Source: Linyphia triangularis (Eukaryota; Arthropoda; Arachnida; Araneae; Linyphiidae). From it: a DNA stretch of 64,000 bases. Positions 63,563 to 64,000 of this stretch are shown here, piece after piece (within the stretch, counting starts at the first letter, position 1; the number at the start of each line of letters is the position of its first letter). Below the pieces are notes generated by a model. That model was not told the DNA's origin, made no database searches, and saw nothing but the letters and a program-made list of their open reading frames with translations. The translations under genes were made by a program, and so were the position numbers. The DNA lies in contig OZ021721.1 of assembly GCA_963978545.1 (NCBI GenBank), forward strand, positions 101,830,866 to 101,894,865, in the 5' to 3' direction.

Positions 63563-64000
63563 TTACTAGCTGAAAGGCCGAAGTTACCCTGTACAAATAT
63601 AGTTAAAATTGGTTCAGCCGATTGCAAGTTATAATCATGCACCCCCCCCCCCCCCCACAATCCTCAATTTCGCCACCTTATTAACAAAATATCAGATTGA
63701 AATTGTGTTCCCTATCTCTGGTAAGTAAAGATACCTATAGAAAAAAAACCAGATTAAATTGGTTCAGTAGATTTCAATTTATTTTTATACTTTTTATTAA
63801 TGGTATTTTAAAGACTACTTCAAGTCTGTCTTTCTGTATAGTTTGGTATCAAGAGATCAGAGTAGGTACAATTTATAATTACAGCGAGTACATTGCTAAT
63901 AATCATACACCCTCCAAGTTATAAGCATGCATCCCCCCCTACCCTCAATTTCGCCACCTTATTAACAAAATATTAGATTGAAATTGTGTTTCTAATACCT
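63563..64000. repeat. Dispersed repeat with 80-bp internal duplication, runs off the window
   Basis: CTAGCTGAAAGGCCGAAG (from about 63567) resembles the inverted CTAG-type end seen at the Helitron (10586). GTTAAAATTGGTTCAGCCGA follows, typical of transposon leaders. A block of about 80 bp at 63626-63709 (AAGTTATAATCATGCA, C15 run at 63642-63656, TCAATTTCGCCACCTTATTA..GAAATTGTGTT) recurs at 63916-63990 with about 90% identity. A partial AAATTGGTTCAG copy also lies at about 63755. The right end is outside the window. Confidence 0.65.

Noticed and set aside
63563..63610. Second Helitron 3' end at CTAGCTGAAAGGCC
   Set aside because: The CTAG and following T fit on the minus strand, but I could not find the required hairpin just upstream, so the element is left as an unclassified repeat.

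Overview
This 64 kb window looks like repeat-rich, AT-rich nuclear DNA from an animal, most likely an arthropod. I suspect a chelicerate such as a spider, but only from the general look of the SINEs and repeats, and with low confidence. The evidence is very low GC, long (TA)n and (TTTA)n arrays, several tRNA-derived SINE families with target-site duplications (TSDs), mariner/pogo, hAT and TTAA-type MITEs, a miniature Helitron and a Ty3/gypsy-type LTR. I see no complete host gene, no rRNA or genuine tRNA gene, no CRISPR array and no bacterial-style operon. Most short open frames are chance frames in AT-rich DNA or in microsatellites.

Layout. 1-8.8 kb: a pogo-type MITE inside a direct repeat (0.3-0.9 kb), an inverted repeat pair (3.4-3.8 kb), a disabled reading frame (4.0-4.3 kb, minus) and a tRNA-SINE with an 8-bp TSD (7.1-7.4 kb). 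8.8-12.8 kb: two very long (TA)n arrays flanking a 96-bp tandem duplication with GCGCATGCGC cores and a 618-bp Helitron that carries a truncated basic ORF. 13-25 kb: mostly featureless AT-rich sequence with diverged tandem duplications and a possible terminal coding exon at 15.07 kb. 25-27 kb: a foldback element and a complete hAT-type MITE with an 8-bp TSD. 33-37 kb: a (TTTA)n array and a large palindrome with about 1-kb arms. 37-44 kb: SINEs, 140-bp tandem repeats, and a dead reverse transcriptase with a palindromic junction inside an outer inverted repeat. 43-44 kb: a TTAA-type MITE with a SINE nested inside it. 46-50 kb: a mariner-type MITE, (AT)n, a 297-bp duplication whose copies share a reading frame, a compositionally distinct putative regulatory block, and a 5'-truncated SINE with a 13-bp TSD. 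52-57 kb: two copies of a 600-bp repeat, a gypsy-type LTR with primer binding site, and a SINE with a 13-bp TSD. 59-64 kb: a second TTAA-type MITE, then a 2.9-kb palindromic composite element (two diverged units per arm) studded with CCGGAAG motifs, and a Helitron-like or retroelement repeat at the right edge.

The genes do not work together in a pathway. The window is best read as intergenic or intronic DNA built by successive transposon insertions and local duplications. The most unusual structures are the CCGGAAG-rich palindrome (60.25-63.11 kb), the large palindrome at 33.7-36.7 kb, the nested-palindrome foldback at 25.2-25.8 kb, and the miniature Helitron whose coding frame runs through its own 3' hairpin.
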